From Collinsella tanakaei (GTDB lineage: Bacteria; Actinomycetota; Coriobacteriia; Coriobacteriales; Coriobacteriaceae), in contig NZ_JAUDCO010000009.1 of assembly GCF_030373545.1 (NCBI RefSeq), positions 1-64,000 on the forward strand: a stretch of DNA of 64,000 nt. Direction: 5' to 3'. Position 1 is the stretch's first letter; the number at the start of each line of letters is the position of its first letter. Both the position numbers and the translations under genes were made by a program. This document shows, one piece after another, positions 1 to 9,467 of the stretch. Below the pieces are notes generated by a model, which did not search any database, was not told the origin of the DNA, and worked only from the letters and a program-made list of their open reading frames with translations.

Positions 1-7
1 CCACTCG

Positions 8-547
8 CTAGAGAACGACGCCCACGATGAGCTCGATGAGACGGTTGATAGGCATGCCGCTCGGCGTCGCCATCCAGGCGCTGATGGCGCCGAGCAGGCC
101 GGACAGGTAAAACTCACGCACAATCGTCTGCTCGGATGCGGTAAGGTCGGCATCACGGATGATGAAGCGGTCGAGCAGCGGCGCGATGATCTGCTTCAAG
201 CGCTCGCCGAACGACGGGTCGCCGGCGATGAGGCGCGGCATGTAGCCATCGAAACGCTGCGCCAGCCCCACGATGAACCCCATGTGGTTGGAGAAATCGA
301 GCGTGTCGCCGGCAAGCAGGCGGTTGTCGACCAGCGCGCGAACCTGCGACAAGATTTCGTCCTCAAGCTGCTCGAACAGGTCGTACACGTCGCGGAAGTA
401 CAGGTAGAAGGTCGCACGGTTGTAGCCGGCACGCTTGGTTATCTCGCGCACGGTGATCTTCTCGATGGGACGGTCCAGATACAGCTCCCAAAACGCCTGG
501 GTCAGGTTGGCGCGCGTCTGCTCGGTGACCTGCGGTTGCTTTTTCAT
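8..547 (-). CDS. TetR/AcrR family transcriptional regulator
   Basis: A 179-residue TetR-type repressor. The N-terminal 50 residues form the helix-turn-helix domain (ITVREITKRAGYNRATFY, with the usual F-Y-L-Y-F end of the recognition region). The rest is an all-helical ligand and dimerisation domain with no recognisable ligand signature. The ATG at 547 is preceded by AGAGGGG on the minus strand. It diverges from the ABC ATPase and FtsX permease pair that starts at 726, so control of that exporter and of its own promoter is the likely role (inference). CTCGACA/TGTCGAG half-sites lie between the two genes. The ligand is unknown. Confidence 0.85.
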   Translation of the reverse strand: MKKQPQVTEQTRANLTQAFWELYLDRPIEKITVREITKRAGYNRATFYLYFRDVYDLFEQLEDEILSQVRALVDNRLLAGDTLDFSNHMGFIVGLAQRFDGYMPRLIAGDPSFGERLKQIIAPLLDRFIIRDADLTASEQTIVREFYLSGLLGAISAWMATPSGMPINRLIELIVGVVL

Positions 548-615
548 CGGCTGCCCCTCTCATGCCAAAACGCACCAGGACCGGACACGTCGCTTGCAGC
601 CCGTCCGCGCCGTCA

Positions 616-703
616 CTCGACAATTCCGACGCCAGTGTCGAGCGGACCTCGTCGGCTCTGGCCGCTTTCACTATACTGCCTATTAGACAACACGATGTCG
701 AGT
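616..703. promoter_or_regulatory. Candidate TetR operator and divergent promoter region
   Basis: CTCGACA (616-622) and TGTCGAG (636-642) form an inverted repeat with a 13-nt spacer. A third half-site, TGTCGAG, lies at 696-702. All fall between the divergent TetR gene and the ABC operon, as expected for a TetR operator. The repeat is seen directly; the binding is inferred. Confidence 0.45.
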
Positions 704-725
704 AATGTGGGGAGCGTTGACCCTC

Positions 726-1427
726 ATGGCATATATCGAGTTCACGGATGTCCTCAAGGTCTACGGTCAGGGCGAGGCCGAGATCCACGCGCTGGACGGC
801 GCGACCTTCGCCGTCGAGCGCGGCGAGCTCGCCGTGATCCTGGGCGCCTCGGGTGCGGGCAAGACGACCGCCCTGAACATCCTAGGCGGCATGGACACCG
901 CCACCTCCGGCACGGTGCGCGTCGACGGACGCGACATCTCGGGCGCGAGCAACGCCGAGCTCGTCGAATACCGCCGCGCTGACGTCGGCTTCGTCTTCCA
1001 GTTCTACAACCTCGTGCCCAACCTCACCGCCCTGGAGAACGTCGAGCTCGCGGCCCAGATCTGCCCCGACTCGCTCGACGCCGCGGACACCCTGCGCAAC
1101 GTCGGGCTCGGCGAGCGCATGGACAATTTCCCCGCCCAGCTCTCCGGCGGCGAGCAGCAGCGCGTGGCCATCGCCCGCGCGCTCGCCAAGAACCCCAAGC
1201 TGCTGCTGTGCGACGAGCCCACCGGCGCCCTCGACTACCAGACGGGCAAGCAGATCCTCCAGCTGCTGCAGGACACCTGCCGGCGCGACGGCATCACGGT
1301 CATCATCATCACCCACAACTCGGCGCTCGCGCCCATGGCCGATCGCCTCATCCGCTTCAAAAGCGGCCGCGTCACCGAGATGAGTCTGAACCCCGCGCCC
1401 ACGCCGATCGCCGATATCGAGTGGTAG
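726..1427 (+). CDS. ABC transporter ATP-binding protein (MacB/LolD type)
   Basis: ATPase of a type VII (MacB/LolD-like) ABC system. Walker A (GASGAGKTT), Q-loop (FVFQFYNL), signature ([15 protein letters not shown]), Walker B with catalytic Glu ([12 protein letters not shown]) and the switch His (ITHN) are all present. The length of 233 residues is normal. I start it at the ATG at 726, which begins MAYIEF and has GGGGAG upstream; an in-frame ATG at 705 would add seven residues. The permease begins 12 nt after its stop, so the two form one operon. It probably drives conformational work by the permease rather than classical transmembrane transport (family knowledge). Confidence 0.9.
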   Translation: MAYIEFTDVLKVYGQGEAEIHALDGATFAVERGELAVILGASGAGKTTALNILGGMDTATSGTVRVDGRDISGASNAELVEYRRADVGFVFQFYNLVPNLTALENVELAAQICPDSLDAADTLRNVGLGERMDNFPAQLSGGEQQRVAIARALAKNPKLLLCDEPTGALDYQTGKQILQLLQDTCRRDGITVIIITHNSALAPMADRLIRFKSGRVTEMSLNPAPTPIADIEW

Positions 1428-1439
1428 GACGGTAGGCAC

Positions 1440-4400
1440 ATGGCGTCGGCGTATCGATCGGACATAGCGCGCACCGTGCGCAACAACCTCAAGCGATTCG
1501 TATCGATCGCCGTTATCTGTGCGCTCGGCGTGGCCATGTTCTGCGGTCTGCGCGCCTCGTGCCAGGACCTGCGCGACGCCGCCGACGCGTTTTTCGACGA
1601 GCAGAACCTGTTTGACGTGCAGGTGCTCTCGACCCTTGGCCTCGATGACGACGACCTCGCGGCGCTTTCCGGCGTCGAGGGCGTCCAAGAGGTCGAGGGC
1701 GGCTGGAGCGAGTCGACCTACACCGACGTCGAGGGAGCGCGCGCGACCGTCGAGGTCAAAGCCCTGAGCGAGCGCGGCTTCAACGAGCCGTACGTCGTGG
1801 AGGGCACGCTGCCCGAGCGCGCGGGCGAGGTCGCCGTCACGCAGAAGTTCGTCGATGCGAGCGGCTTGAAGATAGGCGACACCGTCGAGATCGCCGAGGC
1901 GGAAGACGAGGAGGAAGCCGTCTTCGAACGCCGCCCCTACACCATCACCGCCATCGTGATCGACGCCGCCGACGTATCGAACCCCGAGCTCTCGTTCCGC
2001 TCGAGCTCGTCTTCCGACTACACGTTCCTCGTCACCGCCGATGACGCCATCTCCGATGCCTACACCGTCGCCTACGTGGCCGTCGCCGATACCGACGGCC
2101 TTGCCTGCTATTCGGAGGACTACGAACGGCGCGTGGCCGCGGTCACTGACATCATCGAGGACGAGATCCGCGCCGATCGCGAGCAGGCGCGCACCGCCGC
2201 CGTGAAGGGCGAGGCCCAGGCCGAACTGGACGACGCGCGCGCCGAGTACGAGGAGGAGCGCGCCGACGCCGAGGCCGAGCTCGCGGACGGCAAGGCGGAA
2301 CTCGACGACGCGGCGGCCCAGCTCGCCGACGCCAAGGTGGAACTCGAAAACGGCCTGCGCGAGCTTGTCGACGCGTGGGCGCAGATCGTATCGGGTCAGC
2401 GCGAGATCGACGACGGATGGGACGAACTCGAGGCGGGAGAGGCCGAGATCGCCGACGGCCGCGCGCAACTCGCCGCCGGCCAGGAAGAGCTTGATGGGCA
2501 GCGCGCCAACGCGGAGGCAGGTTTCGCCAGCGCGCAGGCGAAGATCGACGAGAACCGCGCGACGCTCGCGGCGGGACGAGAACAGCTCGAAGCGGGCGAG
2601 GCGGAGCTCGAGGCAAACGAAGAGGCCGTTGCCGAGGGAGAACGAGAAGCCGTTGAGGAAATCAACGATATGGTTTCCGAGATTCCGGACGCTCCCGCGG
2701 ACGAAGTCTCCACCGCCGAGGAGGCGTATGAGGCGATCGAGCCGTACGCAAGCATGGTGTTCGAGGCCCGCGATGCCGTAACGGCCGCGCAACAGAAGGT
2801 CGATGAGCTCCAGGCGAGCTACGACGCCATCGAGGGCGCGCGCACCGAGCTGCAGGCCGAGAAAGATGAGCTCGAGCAGGCTACGATTCCCGAACTCACG
2901 GAAACGATCGGCACCCTCGAGACCCGAAAAGCAGAGCTTGAAACCGCCCTTGGCGAAGACGCGTCAGCAAACGAGGAATACCTGCAGCTCCTCGAGGACC
3001 TCGGAAAAGCGCAGGAGCAGCTCGCCGCTGCACAAACCCGCCTGCAAACCGTCACCGAAGAACTCGCCGCAAAGACCGAAGAAGCCGAGCAGGCCGAAGG
3101 CGAACTTGAAGAAGCGAAGGTCGAGCTCACCCGAGCGACGCAGACCTATGCGACCATCAAGGGCATGATGGCGATGTTCGGCGTGACCGTCGAAGACCTC
3201 GAGACAGCTGTCGACGGACTTACCGAACTTATCGAATGCAAGACGGCGCTCGCCCAAGGTCGCGAGGAGCTTGAAGCCTCCCGTGCCGAGCTGGAAGCCG
3301 GAGAGGCGCAGCTCGAAGCCGGACAAGCCCAGCTCGATGCGACGCGCTCCCAGGTGCGCGCGACGCTTGCGAGCGCGCAGGCCGACATCGACCGCGGATA
3401 CGCTGAGCTCGAGGCGGGAGCCGCGGGACTCCCCGCAGCGCGGCAGACGCTCATCGACGCCCAGGCCGAGATCGACCGCGGCATCGCGGAATACGAGGAC
3501 GGCATGGCCTCCTACCATGAGGGCGTCGCCGAATACGAGGACGGCCTGGCGGAATACGAAGACGGCCTGGCCGAGTGGGAGGAGGGCCGCGCGGAGGCCG
3601 ACGAGCAGTTCGCCGAGGCCGAGGCCGAGCTCGCCGACGCACAGGCCGAGATCGACGACATCGACACCGCGACCTGGTACGTGCAGACCCGCTCGTCGAA
3701 CTCGAGCTACTCCTCCGTCGAATCCGACGCCGATTCCATCGAGGCCATCGGCACGCTCTTCCCCATCGTGTTCCTCGTGGTCGCGGTACTGGTCTCGCTC
3801 ACGACCATCACCCGCCTCGTGGAGGAGGAGCGCGGCCTCATCGGAACCTACAAGGCGCTCGGTTACCACAACAGCGAGATCTACGCCAAATACCTCGTCT
3901 ACGCGCTGGCGGCCTGCATCGTGGGCTGCGCGTTCGGCCTGTTCTTGGGCTTCATCGCGCTGCCGGCCTTCATCTTCATCATCTTCGACATCATGTACCT
4001 GCTGCCCGGCTACGCCTTTGCGTTCGACCCCGTCTACGGGCTGGGCGGGATGGCGATCTTCGTCGTGGCCATCGGCGGCACGGCCTACCTCGCCTGCCGC
4101 TCCGAGGTCCGCCGCACGCCCGCCGAGCTCATGCGTCCCAAGGCGCCCAAGTCCGGTTCGCGCATCTTCCTCGAGCGCATCCCCGCCATCTGGCACCGCC
4201 TGTCCTTCCTGAACAAGGTCACGGCACGAAACCTCTTCCGCTACAAGCGCCGCTTCTTCATGACGGTCGCGGGCATCCTCGGCTGCACGGCGCTCATCGT
4301 CTGCGGCTTTGCTATCAAGGACTCCGTGGCCGAGCTCGTGCCCGAACAGTACGAGCGCATCGCGCGCTACGACATCATGGCGGTCACCGAGGCCGGCGAG

Positions 4401-5351
4401 CACGACGCCGCGGCACGCGACCTTGCCGCCGACAGCCGCGTCGACGACTTCATCCGCATCTACATCGACTCCACGACCCTCGGCTATGGCGACGCCGAGG
4501 AGACCGTGCAGCTCATCGTCGTGCCCGACGACACCGATCTGTCCAGCTATATCAACGTCTCCGACTGCGATTCCGACGAGCCGATCGAGCTGCCCGTAAG
4601 CGGTGCGATCGTGACGCAGAACGCAGCTGAGGTGCTCGGCTTTGATGCCGGCGCGACCGTCGAGCTCCAGGACTCGCAGCTCAACGGCGCCACGCCGACC
4701 ATCGCCGCCGTGGCGCGCAACTTCTTGGGCAACTATCTCTACATGAGCGAGTCCGCCTACCTCGAGGCCTTTGGCGACCGTGCCGCCGCCCTCGATGACG
4801 ACGAGGACTTCGAGCCCAACGGCGTGCTCATCCGCTGCACCGAGGGCAACGAGACCTCGCTTGCCGACGAGCTCTCCGACGACACGCGCTTCCTCTCCGT
4901 CACGAGCACCTCCGAGCTCGCCGACGACTTCTCGCAGTCGTTCATGCTCATCAACGCCGTGGTGGCCATCGTGCTCGGTATGGCGGCGGCGCTCGCCTTC
5001 GCCGTGCTGTTCACGCTGTCCACAACCAACATCTCCGAGCGCGAGCGCGAGCTGGCGACCATCAAGGTGCTCGGCTTCCGCCCGCGCGAGGTGCACCACT
5101 ACGTGAACAAGGAGACCATCATCCTCACCCTGATCGGCATCGTATGCGGCCTGCCGTTCGGCTACGTGCTGGGCGATATGCTGCTGCATGTGCTCAAAAT
5201 GCCGCAGATCAGCTTCCTGACCACGGTGACGCCGCTGAGCTACGTGCTCGCCGCCATCCTGCCGCTCGTGTTCGCGCTCATCGTGAACCTCATCACCAAC
5301 CGCACCCTCAACCGCATCGACATGATTGAGGCGCTCAAGAGCGTCGAATAA
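1440..5351 (+). CDS. Giant FtsX-like ABC permease with periplasmic coiled coil
   Basis: This 1303-residue protein is about three times a normal MacB permease. A first membrane helix lies near residues 20-40 and a MacB-type extracytoplasmic region runs to about 235. Residues about 240-740 are a very long Ala/Glu-rich coiled coil with repeated EL-x-x-G and EYEDG motifs. Then come three helices of the first FtsX domain (about 760-900) and a second FtsX domain with its own ectodomain (about 930-1303). Start ATG at 1440 follows GGTAGG. It pairs with the upstream ATPase. FtsX-type systems transmit force across the membrane, for example to activate cell-wall enzymes; the substrate here cannot be read from sequence. 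Confidence 0.85.
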   Translation: MASAYRSDIARTVRNNLKRFVSIAVICALGVAMFCGLRASCQDLRDAADAFFDEQNLFDVQVLSTLGLDDDDLAALSGVEGVQEVEGGWSESTYTDVEGARATVEVKALSERGFNEPYVVEGTLPERAGEVAVTQKFVDASGLKIGDTVEIAEAEDEEEAVFERRPYTITAIVIDAADVSNPELSFRSSSSSDYTFLVTADDAISDAYTVAYVAVADTDGLACYSEDYERRVAAVTDIIEDEIRADREQARTAAVKGEAQAELDDARAEYEEERADAEAELADGKAELDDAAAQLADAKVELENGLRELVDAWAQIVSGQREIDDGWDELEAGEAEIADGRAQLAAGQEELDGQRANAEAGFASAQAKIDENRATLAAGREQLEAGEAELEANEEAVAEGEREAVEEINDMVSEIPDAPADEVSTAEEAYEAIEPYASMVFEARDAVTAAQQKVDELQASYDAIEGARTELQAEKDELEQATIPELTETIGTLETRKAELETALGEDASANEEYLQLLEDLGKAQEQLAAAQTRLQTVTEELAAKTEEAEQAEGELEEAKVELTRATQTYATIKGMMAMFGVTVEDLETAVDGLTELIECKTALAQGREELEASRAELEAGEAQLEAGQAQLDATRSQVRATLASAQADIDRGYAELEAGAAGLPAARQTLIDAQAEIDRGIAEYEDGMASYHEGVAEYEDGLAEYEDGLAEWEEGRAEADEQFAEAEAELADAQAEIDDIDTATWYVQTRSSNSSYSSVESDADSIEAIGTLFPIVFLVVAVLVSLTTITRLVEEERGLIGTYKALGYHNSEIYAKYLVYALAACIVGCAFGLFLGFIALPAFIFIIFDIMYLLPGYAFAFDPVYGLGGMAIFVVAIGGTAYLACRSEVRRTPAELMRPKAPKSGSRIFLERIPAIWHRLSFLNKVTARNLFRYKRRFFMTVAGILGCTALIVCGFAIKDSVAELVPEQYERIARYDIMAVTEAGEHDAAARDLAADSRVDDFIRIYIDSTTLGYGDAEETVQLIVVPDDTDLSSYINVSDCDSDEPIELPVSGAIVTQNAAEVLGFDAGATVELQDSQLNGATPTIAAVARNFLGNYLYMSESAYLEAFGDRAAALDDDEDFEPNGVLIRCTEGNETSLADELSDDTRFLSVTSTSELADDFSQSFMLINAVVAIVLGMAAALAFAVLFTLSTTNISERERELATIKVLGFRPREVHHYVNKETIILTLIGIVCGLPFGYVLGDMLLHVLKMPQISFLTTVTPLSYVLAAILPLVFALIVNLITNRTLNRIDMIEALKSVE

Positions 5352-5352
5352 G

Positions 5353-5479
5353 CCCGCCGGCCGCCCGGTCAGAGACAAGCCGCCCGCCCATCCCTCGCTC
5401 ACGTCCTCGCCGCTTTGCGGCTGCGGGATGTTCGCGAGGGATGGGCGGGCGGCTTGTCTCTGACCGGGCGGCCGGCGGG
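5353..5479. repeat. 46-bp perfect inverted repeat, conserved-loop hairpin family
   Basis: Arms 5353-5398 and 5434-5479 are perfectly complementary over 46 bp around a 35-nt loop. The loop contains GTCCTCGCC followed by GGCTGCGGGATG, a motif shared with the hairpins at 12166-12248 and, reversed, at 6624-6704, although the arms of the three are unrelated. It lies between convergent genes but has no U-tract, so it is not a standard intrinsic terminator. Confidence 0.9.
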
Positions 5480-5569
5480 ATGCTCGGCGCTTGGCTTTCG
5501 GCGGGAGATGTTGCTGAGGACGCATGGCCGCTGCGCGGAGGGGACGATTGCGGATTGGGCCGTGAGGGG

Positions 5570-6490
5570 TTAAAAGATGAGAAGGCCAAGAGCCAGGATG
5601 AGAGGCATGATGATCAGGGAGAGGAGGGTCGAGAGGGATACGAGGCCCGCCCCAAAGCGGTAGTCGCCGCCAAACAGCTGGGGGAACATGGCGGACACCG
5701 TGCCACAAGGCGTGGAAAGCGCGATGACTACCACGAGCTTGACGACGGAATCGAGGGGCAGCACCACCATGACGGCCATCACGATTGCCGGAACGACAAG
5801 CAGACGCAAGGCGCAGGCGGCGTAAAGATTGCGGTCGCGCACGAGGCTGCGCAGGTCGGTTTGGACAAGGTAGATGCCCATGACGAGCATCGCCAGGCCG
5901 GTGTTGAGGTTGCCCATGTCCTGAGCGGTCACCTTGATGACGCCGGTCAGATCGATCGAGCAGCAGAACAGCACGATGCCCACCACGACAGCGACGATCG
6001 AGGGGTTGGTCGCAATCTTTCTCGGCGAGATCTTCGACGCATCCTGCGAGATGAGCCAGATGCCGTAGCTCCAGATAAGCGGCACCTGACCGGCCATGCA
6101 GGCCGAGATGTAGAAGACGTACTCCTCGCCCAGCACGCTCTGCACGAGCGGGATGCCCATGAAGCCCATATTGGAGATCGTGATGCCCAGCTGCGCCGCA
6201 CGCTGGCGATCGCGGAAGTAGAGACGCGCCACACCCGCCGACACCAGTGTGAAGATGAACGACAGCGCCATGCAGGCGGCGCCGACAGCCATCTTGGCCG
6301 CGTCAAACGTCGTAGCCAGCGACTGCAGAATCACCGCAGGCGTGGCCACGTAGAGGGCGACGTTCGAGAGCTGCTTCGAACCCGCATTGTCGACGAGCCG
6401 CCCACGATACAGCACCGCACCGATCACCATCATCAAAAACATGGCGACCACCTGCGTAATCATGATCGGCATCGTGTGCGCGACCGACAT
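5570..6490 (-). CDS. AEC family (auxin efflux carrier-like) transporter
   Basis: A 306-residue integral membrane protein with two sets of about five hydrophobic helices, the architecture of the AEC/BASS-fold secondary carriers, which in bacteria move malonate, malate or other small carboxylates. Recognisable features include the polar break NMGFMGIPL in the first half and the closing segment SLSTLLSLIIMPL. I start it at the ATG at 6490 (MSVAHTM), which has GGGGGCG upstream; an ATG at 6517 sits inside terminator sequence. It follows asd on the same strand but is separated from it by a terminator, so it is probably transcribed alone. Substrate unknown. Confidence 0.8.
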   Translation of the reverse strand: MSVAHTMPIMITQVVAMFLMMVIGAVLYRGRLVDNAGSKQLSNVALYVATPAVILQSLATTFDAAKMAVGAACMALSFIFTLVSAGVARLYFRDRQRAAQLGITISNMGFMGIPLVQSVLGEEYVFYISACMAGQVPLIWSYGIWLISQDASKISPRKIATNPSIVAVVVGIVLFCCSIDLTGVIKVTAQDMGNLNTGLAMLVMGIYLVQTDLRSLVRDRNLYAACALRLLVVPAIVMAVMVVLPLDSVVKLVVVIALSTPCGTVSAMFPQLFGGDYRFGAGLVSLSTLLSLIIMPLILALGLLIF

Positions 6491-6515
6491 AGAGCGCCCC
6501 CAAACCCCCTTATAC

Positions 6516-6542
6516 AAAAATGCGCGGCCACAAGGCCGCGCA
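6516..6542 (-). terminator. Intrinsic terminator downstream of asd
   Basis: On the minus strand TGCGCGGCC and GGCCGCGCA form a 9-bp stem with a 4-nt loop, followed by five T. It ends transcripts coming from asd/lysC and lies just before the AEC gene. Confidence 0.75.
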
Positions 6543-6623
6543 CCATCTTACACCCCCGCCCAAGGCCAAAGGGGCCACCACGCGCAAGCAGCTCGCAAAG
6601 CTGCTGCACAAGTCGACCGCGGA

Positions 6624-6704
6624 GCGGGTACCCGGGTCTCTCGGCGCGTGCATTCCGCAGGCCGCAGGCCGAGGACCCACGCGCCGAGAGACCCGGGTAC
6701 CCGC
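6624..6704. repeat. 27-bp perfect inverted repeat, conserved-loop hairpin family
   Basis: Arms 6624-6650 and 6678-6704 are perfectly complementary over 27 bp. The 27-nt loop read on the minus strand gives GGTCCTCGGCC then CTGCGGAATG, the same loop motif as at 5399-5433 and 12194-12220. It sits 8 nt downstream of the asd stop codon, ahead of the terminator. Confidence 0.9.
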
Positions 6705-6711
6705 CAGAGGC

Positions 6712-7737
6712 TTACTCCGTCAGCAGCTTCGCGATCTGCACCGCATTCGTGGCGGCACCCTTCCTAATCTGATCGCCGCAGCACCAGAAGGTGATGCCGC
6801 GCGCCGTCTCGGGGTTGGAGATGTCGCGGCGCAGGCGTCCGACCCAAATGAGATCCTGGTCGGAGGTGTCGATCGGCATGGGGAAGCGGTCGTGGGCGCT
6901 TGCAGCCTCACGGTCGTCCACAAGCTTGACGCCCGGCGCGGCGGCCAGCGCCTCGCGCGCCTGCTCGAGCGTGATATCGCGCTCGAACTCGAGCGTGATG
7001 CTCTCGGAGTGCGAACGCAGCACGGGCACGCGCACGCAGGTGCAGTTCACGCGCAGCTCGGGCAGGTGCATGATCTTTCGGCCCTCGTTTTGCAGCTTCA
7101 TCTCCTCGGAGGTGTAACCCTCGTACTTGAAGCCGCCGATCTGCGGGATGAGGTTGCTCACGAGCGGGGCGGCGAACGTCTTGGGCTCGGGAAGCTCCTC
7201 GCCGCGACCCATAGCGCCGATCTGCGCCTCGAGCTCGGCCATGCCCGGCGCACCGGCGCCGCTCGCGGCCTGATAGGTCGACACGATCATGCGCGTCACG
7301 CCGGCGATCTTGTGCAGCGGCCAGGTGGGCACCAAGCCGATGATCGTCGCGCAGTTGGGGTTGGAGATGATGCCGTGGTGCCAGGCGACGTCCTCGGCGT
7401 TGATCTCGGGCACGACCAGGGGCACGTCCGGGTCCAGACGGAAGGCGTGGCTGTTGTCCACCACGACGGCGCCCGCCTCGACGGCGTGCGGAAGCAGCTC
7501 GCGCGCCAGGTCATCCTCGACAGCGCCCAGTACGATGTCGCAGCCGGCGAAGGCATCGGGGCCCGCCTCGGCGATCGTCACAGTGCCGAAGGGAGTCTCG
7601 ACCTGCTTGCCCGCGGAGCGCGCGCTGGCCAGAAGGCGAAGCTCGCCCACGGGGAAGTCCTGCTCTGCCAGGCACTGGATCATCTGGGTGCCCACAGCAC
7701 CGGTAGCTCCCAGGATGGCGACGGTGTACTGCTTCAT
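6712..7737 (-). CDS. asd: Aspartate-semialdehyde dehydrogenase
   Basis: Reduces aspartyl phosphate to aspartate semialdehyde with NADPH, the second step of the Lys/Thr/Met/DAP pathway. The 341 residues begin with the nucleotide-binding GATGAVGTQMIQ. The catalytic cysteine is in SNPNCATI near residue 130. The family's acid/base His-containing region follows later. Start ATG at 7737 follows GGAAGGAGACC. It lies 74 nt downstream of lysC on the same strand, so the two form a lysC-asd operon divergent from thrC. Being the only visible link to DAP synthesis here, it is likely essential for cell-wall formation (inference). Confidence 0.95.
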   Translation of the reverse strand: MKQYTVAILGATGAVGTQMIQCLAEQDFPVGELRLLASARSAGKQVETPFGTVTIAEAGPDAFAGCDIVLGAVEDDLARELLPHAVEAGAVVVDNSHAFRLDPDVPLVVPEINAEDVAWHHGIISNPNCATIIGLVPTWPLHKIAGVTRMIVSTYQAASGAGAPGMAELEAQIGAMGRGEELPEPKTFAAPLVSNLIPQIGGFKYEGYTSEEMKLQNEGRKIMHLPELRVNCTCVRVPVLRSHSESITLEFERDITLEQAREALAAAPGVKLVDDREAASAHDRFPMPIDTSDQDLIWVGRLRRDISNPETARGITFWCCGDQIRKGAATNAVQIAKLLTE

Positions 7738-7811
7738 TGCGGTCTCCTTCCGTAGGTGAAATGAGGTGAAATTCGAACAGAGGCAGCCGCGCGCCGCCTC
7801 TGCCCCATCGT

Positions 7812-9176
7812 CTAGAACGGCTGCGGGGTCGGCTCGAGCTCGGAGGTCTCCACGATGCCGTTCTCGTCCGAAAAGGCCTTGTAGATCGTGCGGATCGCGG
7901 TCTCGAAGTCCTTCTCCTCAACACCGACGATGATGTTGATCTCGTCGCAGCCCTGCGTGATCATGCGCACGCTCACACCGGCCTGGCCGAGCATGCCGAA
8001 CAGGTGGCCCGCCACGCCGGCACGGCCATGCAGGTTGCGGCCCACCGTGGCGATGAGCGCCAGGTCCTCGACGACCTCGATCTCGAGCGGCTGGACCTCG
8101 TCTTGGATGTCGGCGATCAGCGAGTACAGCGAATCGTGCACGTCCTCGGCCTGCACCACGGCGGCAAACTGATCGACGCCGGTGGGCATGTGCTCGACGC
8201 TCACGTTGTAGCGCTCGAACACCGACAGCGCGCGGCGCATGAAGCCGATGCGGCTCGTGGTGCGGTCGCGCGCCACGTTGATGGCCAGAAAGCCGCGCTT
8301 GCCCGAGACGCCCGTGATGATGGGCTCGCTCTCGCCCTGCTTGGGATGCTCCGAGATGATGGTGCCGGGATCGGCCGGGGCGTTCGTGTTCTTGATGACG
8401 AGCGGGATGCCCGCCTCGCGCACGGGGAAGATGGCCTCCTCGTGCAGGACGGAAGCGCCCATATAGGAAAGCTCGCGCAGCTCTTCGTAGGTGATGCGCT
8501 CGATGGGCTGGGCGTCGGGCACGATGCGCGGATCGGCGGAGTAAAAGCCCGAGACGTCCGTCCAGTTCTCGTACAGGTCGGCGCCCAGGCATTTGGCCAG
8601 AATGGAGCCGGAGATGTCGCCGCCGCCACGGTCGAGCAGGCAGATGCGGCCCTCGCGCGTGGCGCCGTAGAAGCCCGGCATCACGAAACCGCCCTGCGGG
8701 GCGCGCTCGTCGATGAGCTTGGCGGTGCGGGTCATGGACAGGCTGCCGTCGTGATGGAAGGCCACGACCTCGGAGGCGTCCAAGAACGGCAGCTCAAGGT
8801 ACTCAGCCATGAGGCGCGCGGTGAAATACTCGCCGCGGCTGACGAGCTCCTCGGTGCTGTAGCCGCCCGAGCGGGCTCGATCGGCAAACGCGGTGAACTC
8901 CTCGCGGATGGGATAGGACAGGCCGAGCTCGTCAGCGATGTCAAAATAGCGCTGGGCGATATCGTCGAGCAGGTCGTCACACGACACGCGGTACTTGACG
9001 TGCGCGTTGACCAGATACAGCAGGTCGGTGACCTTGGCGTCACCATCGCGACGACGGCCGCACGCCGACACGACGACGAAACGGCGCGCCGGGTCGGCGT
9101 CGACGATCGCCTTGATCTTCCTGAAATGCTCAGCGTCGGCAACCGATGAGCCGCCGAACTTGGCTACCTTGATCAT
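7812..9176 (-). CDS. lysC: Aspartate kinase
   Basis: Phosphorylates aspartate, the committed step of aspartate-family amino-acid synthesis. At 454 residues it is the single-chain type: a kinase domain beginning KFGGSSV, then two C-terminal ACT domains (about residues 310-454, including VGRNLHGRAGVAGHL), which normally mediate feedback inhibition by lysine and/or threonine. I start it at the ATG at 9176 (MIKVAKFGG) with AAGGTG eight bases upstream; the open frame continues far upstream but lacks family similarity. It is followed by asd. thrC is divergent across a 291-nt gap in which I found no clear lysine-riboswitch pattern. Confidence 0.95.
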   Translation of the reverse strand: MIKVAKFGGSSVADAEHFRKIKAIVDADPARRFVVVSACGRRRDGDAKVTDLLYLVNAHVKYRVSCDDLLDDIAQRYFDIADELGLSYPIREEFTAFADRARSGGYSTEELVSRGEYFTARLMAEYLELPFLDASEVVAFHHDGSLSMTRTAKLIDERAPQGGFVMPGFYGATREGRICLLDRGGGDISGSILAKCLGADLYENWTDVSGFYSADPRIVPDAQPIERITYEELRELSYMGASVLHEEAIFPVREAGIPLVIKNTNAPADPGTIISEHPKQGESEPIITGVSGKRGFLAINVARDRTTSRIGFMRRALSVFERYNVSVEHMPTGVDQFAAVVQAEDVHDSLYSLIADIQDEVQPLEIEVVEDLALIATVGRNLHGRAGVAGHLFGMLGQAGVSVRMITQGCDEINIIVGVEEKDFETAIRTIYKAFSDENGIVETSELEPTPQPF

Positions 9177-9467
9177 AGTCGTAACACCTTCCCCCATGCG
9201 CAAGACCGCTCGCCGTGCACACGCTCGCAGGAGCGCGCGGTCGCGAAAGACAGACTGCAGGAATCGCTTTAGTAGGTGCAAGTGTACTAGGCTTTTCATG
9301 CATGCGGCAAAATCGATATACAGAGAGGGCCGTTTGTTTCCAAACGGAAAACGTCCTGTGTGGCCCCGCTGGTATCGGGCGACGACACTGCGCGCAGACA
9401 GCGCGACCCTATACAGCTCTGCTACCATATCCCCACGATACGCTTTCGTTTGATAAAGGGGGACCCG

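Noticed and set aside
882-2792. 636-codon minus-strand open frame antisense to the ABC permease gene
   Set aside because: It is a high-GC shadow of the strongly coding plus strand; the translation is low-complexity Arg/Gly/Leu/Val with no domain and no ribosome-binding site.
2964-5708. 914-codon minus-strand open frame
   Set aside because: Antisense to the FtsX-type permease gene; composition and lack of motifs indicate a shadow frame.
9177-9467. Lysine riboswitch between lysC and thrC
   Set aside because: No match to the L-box conserved core was found on either strand.
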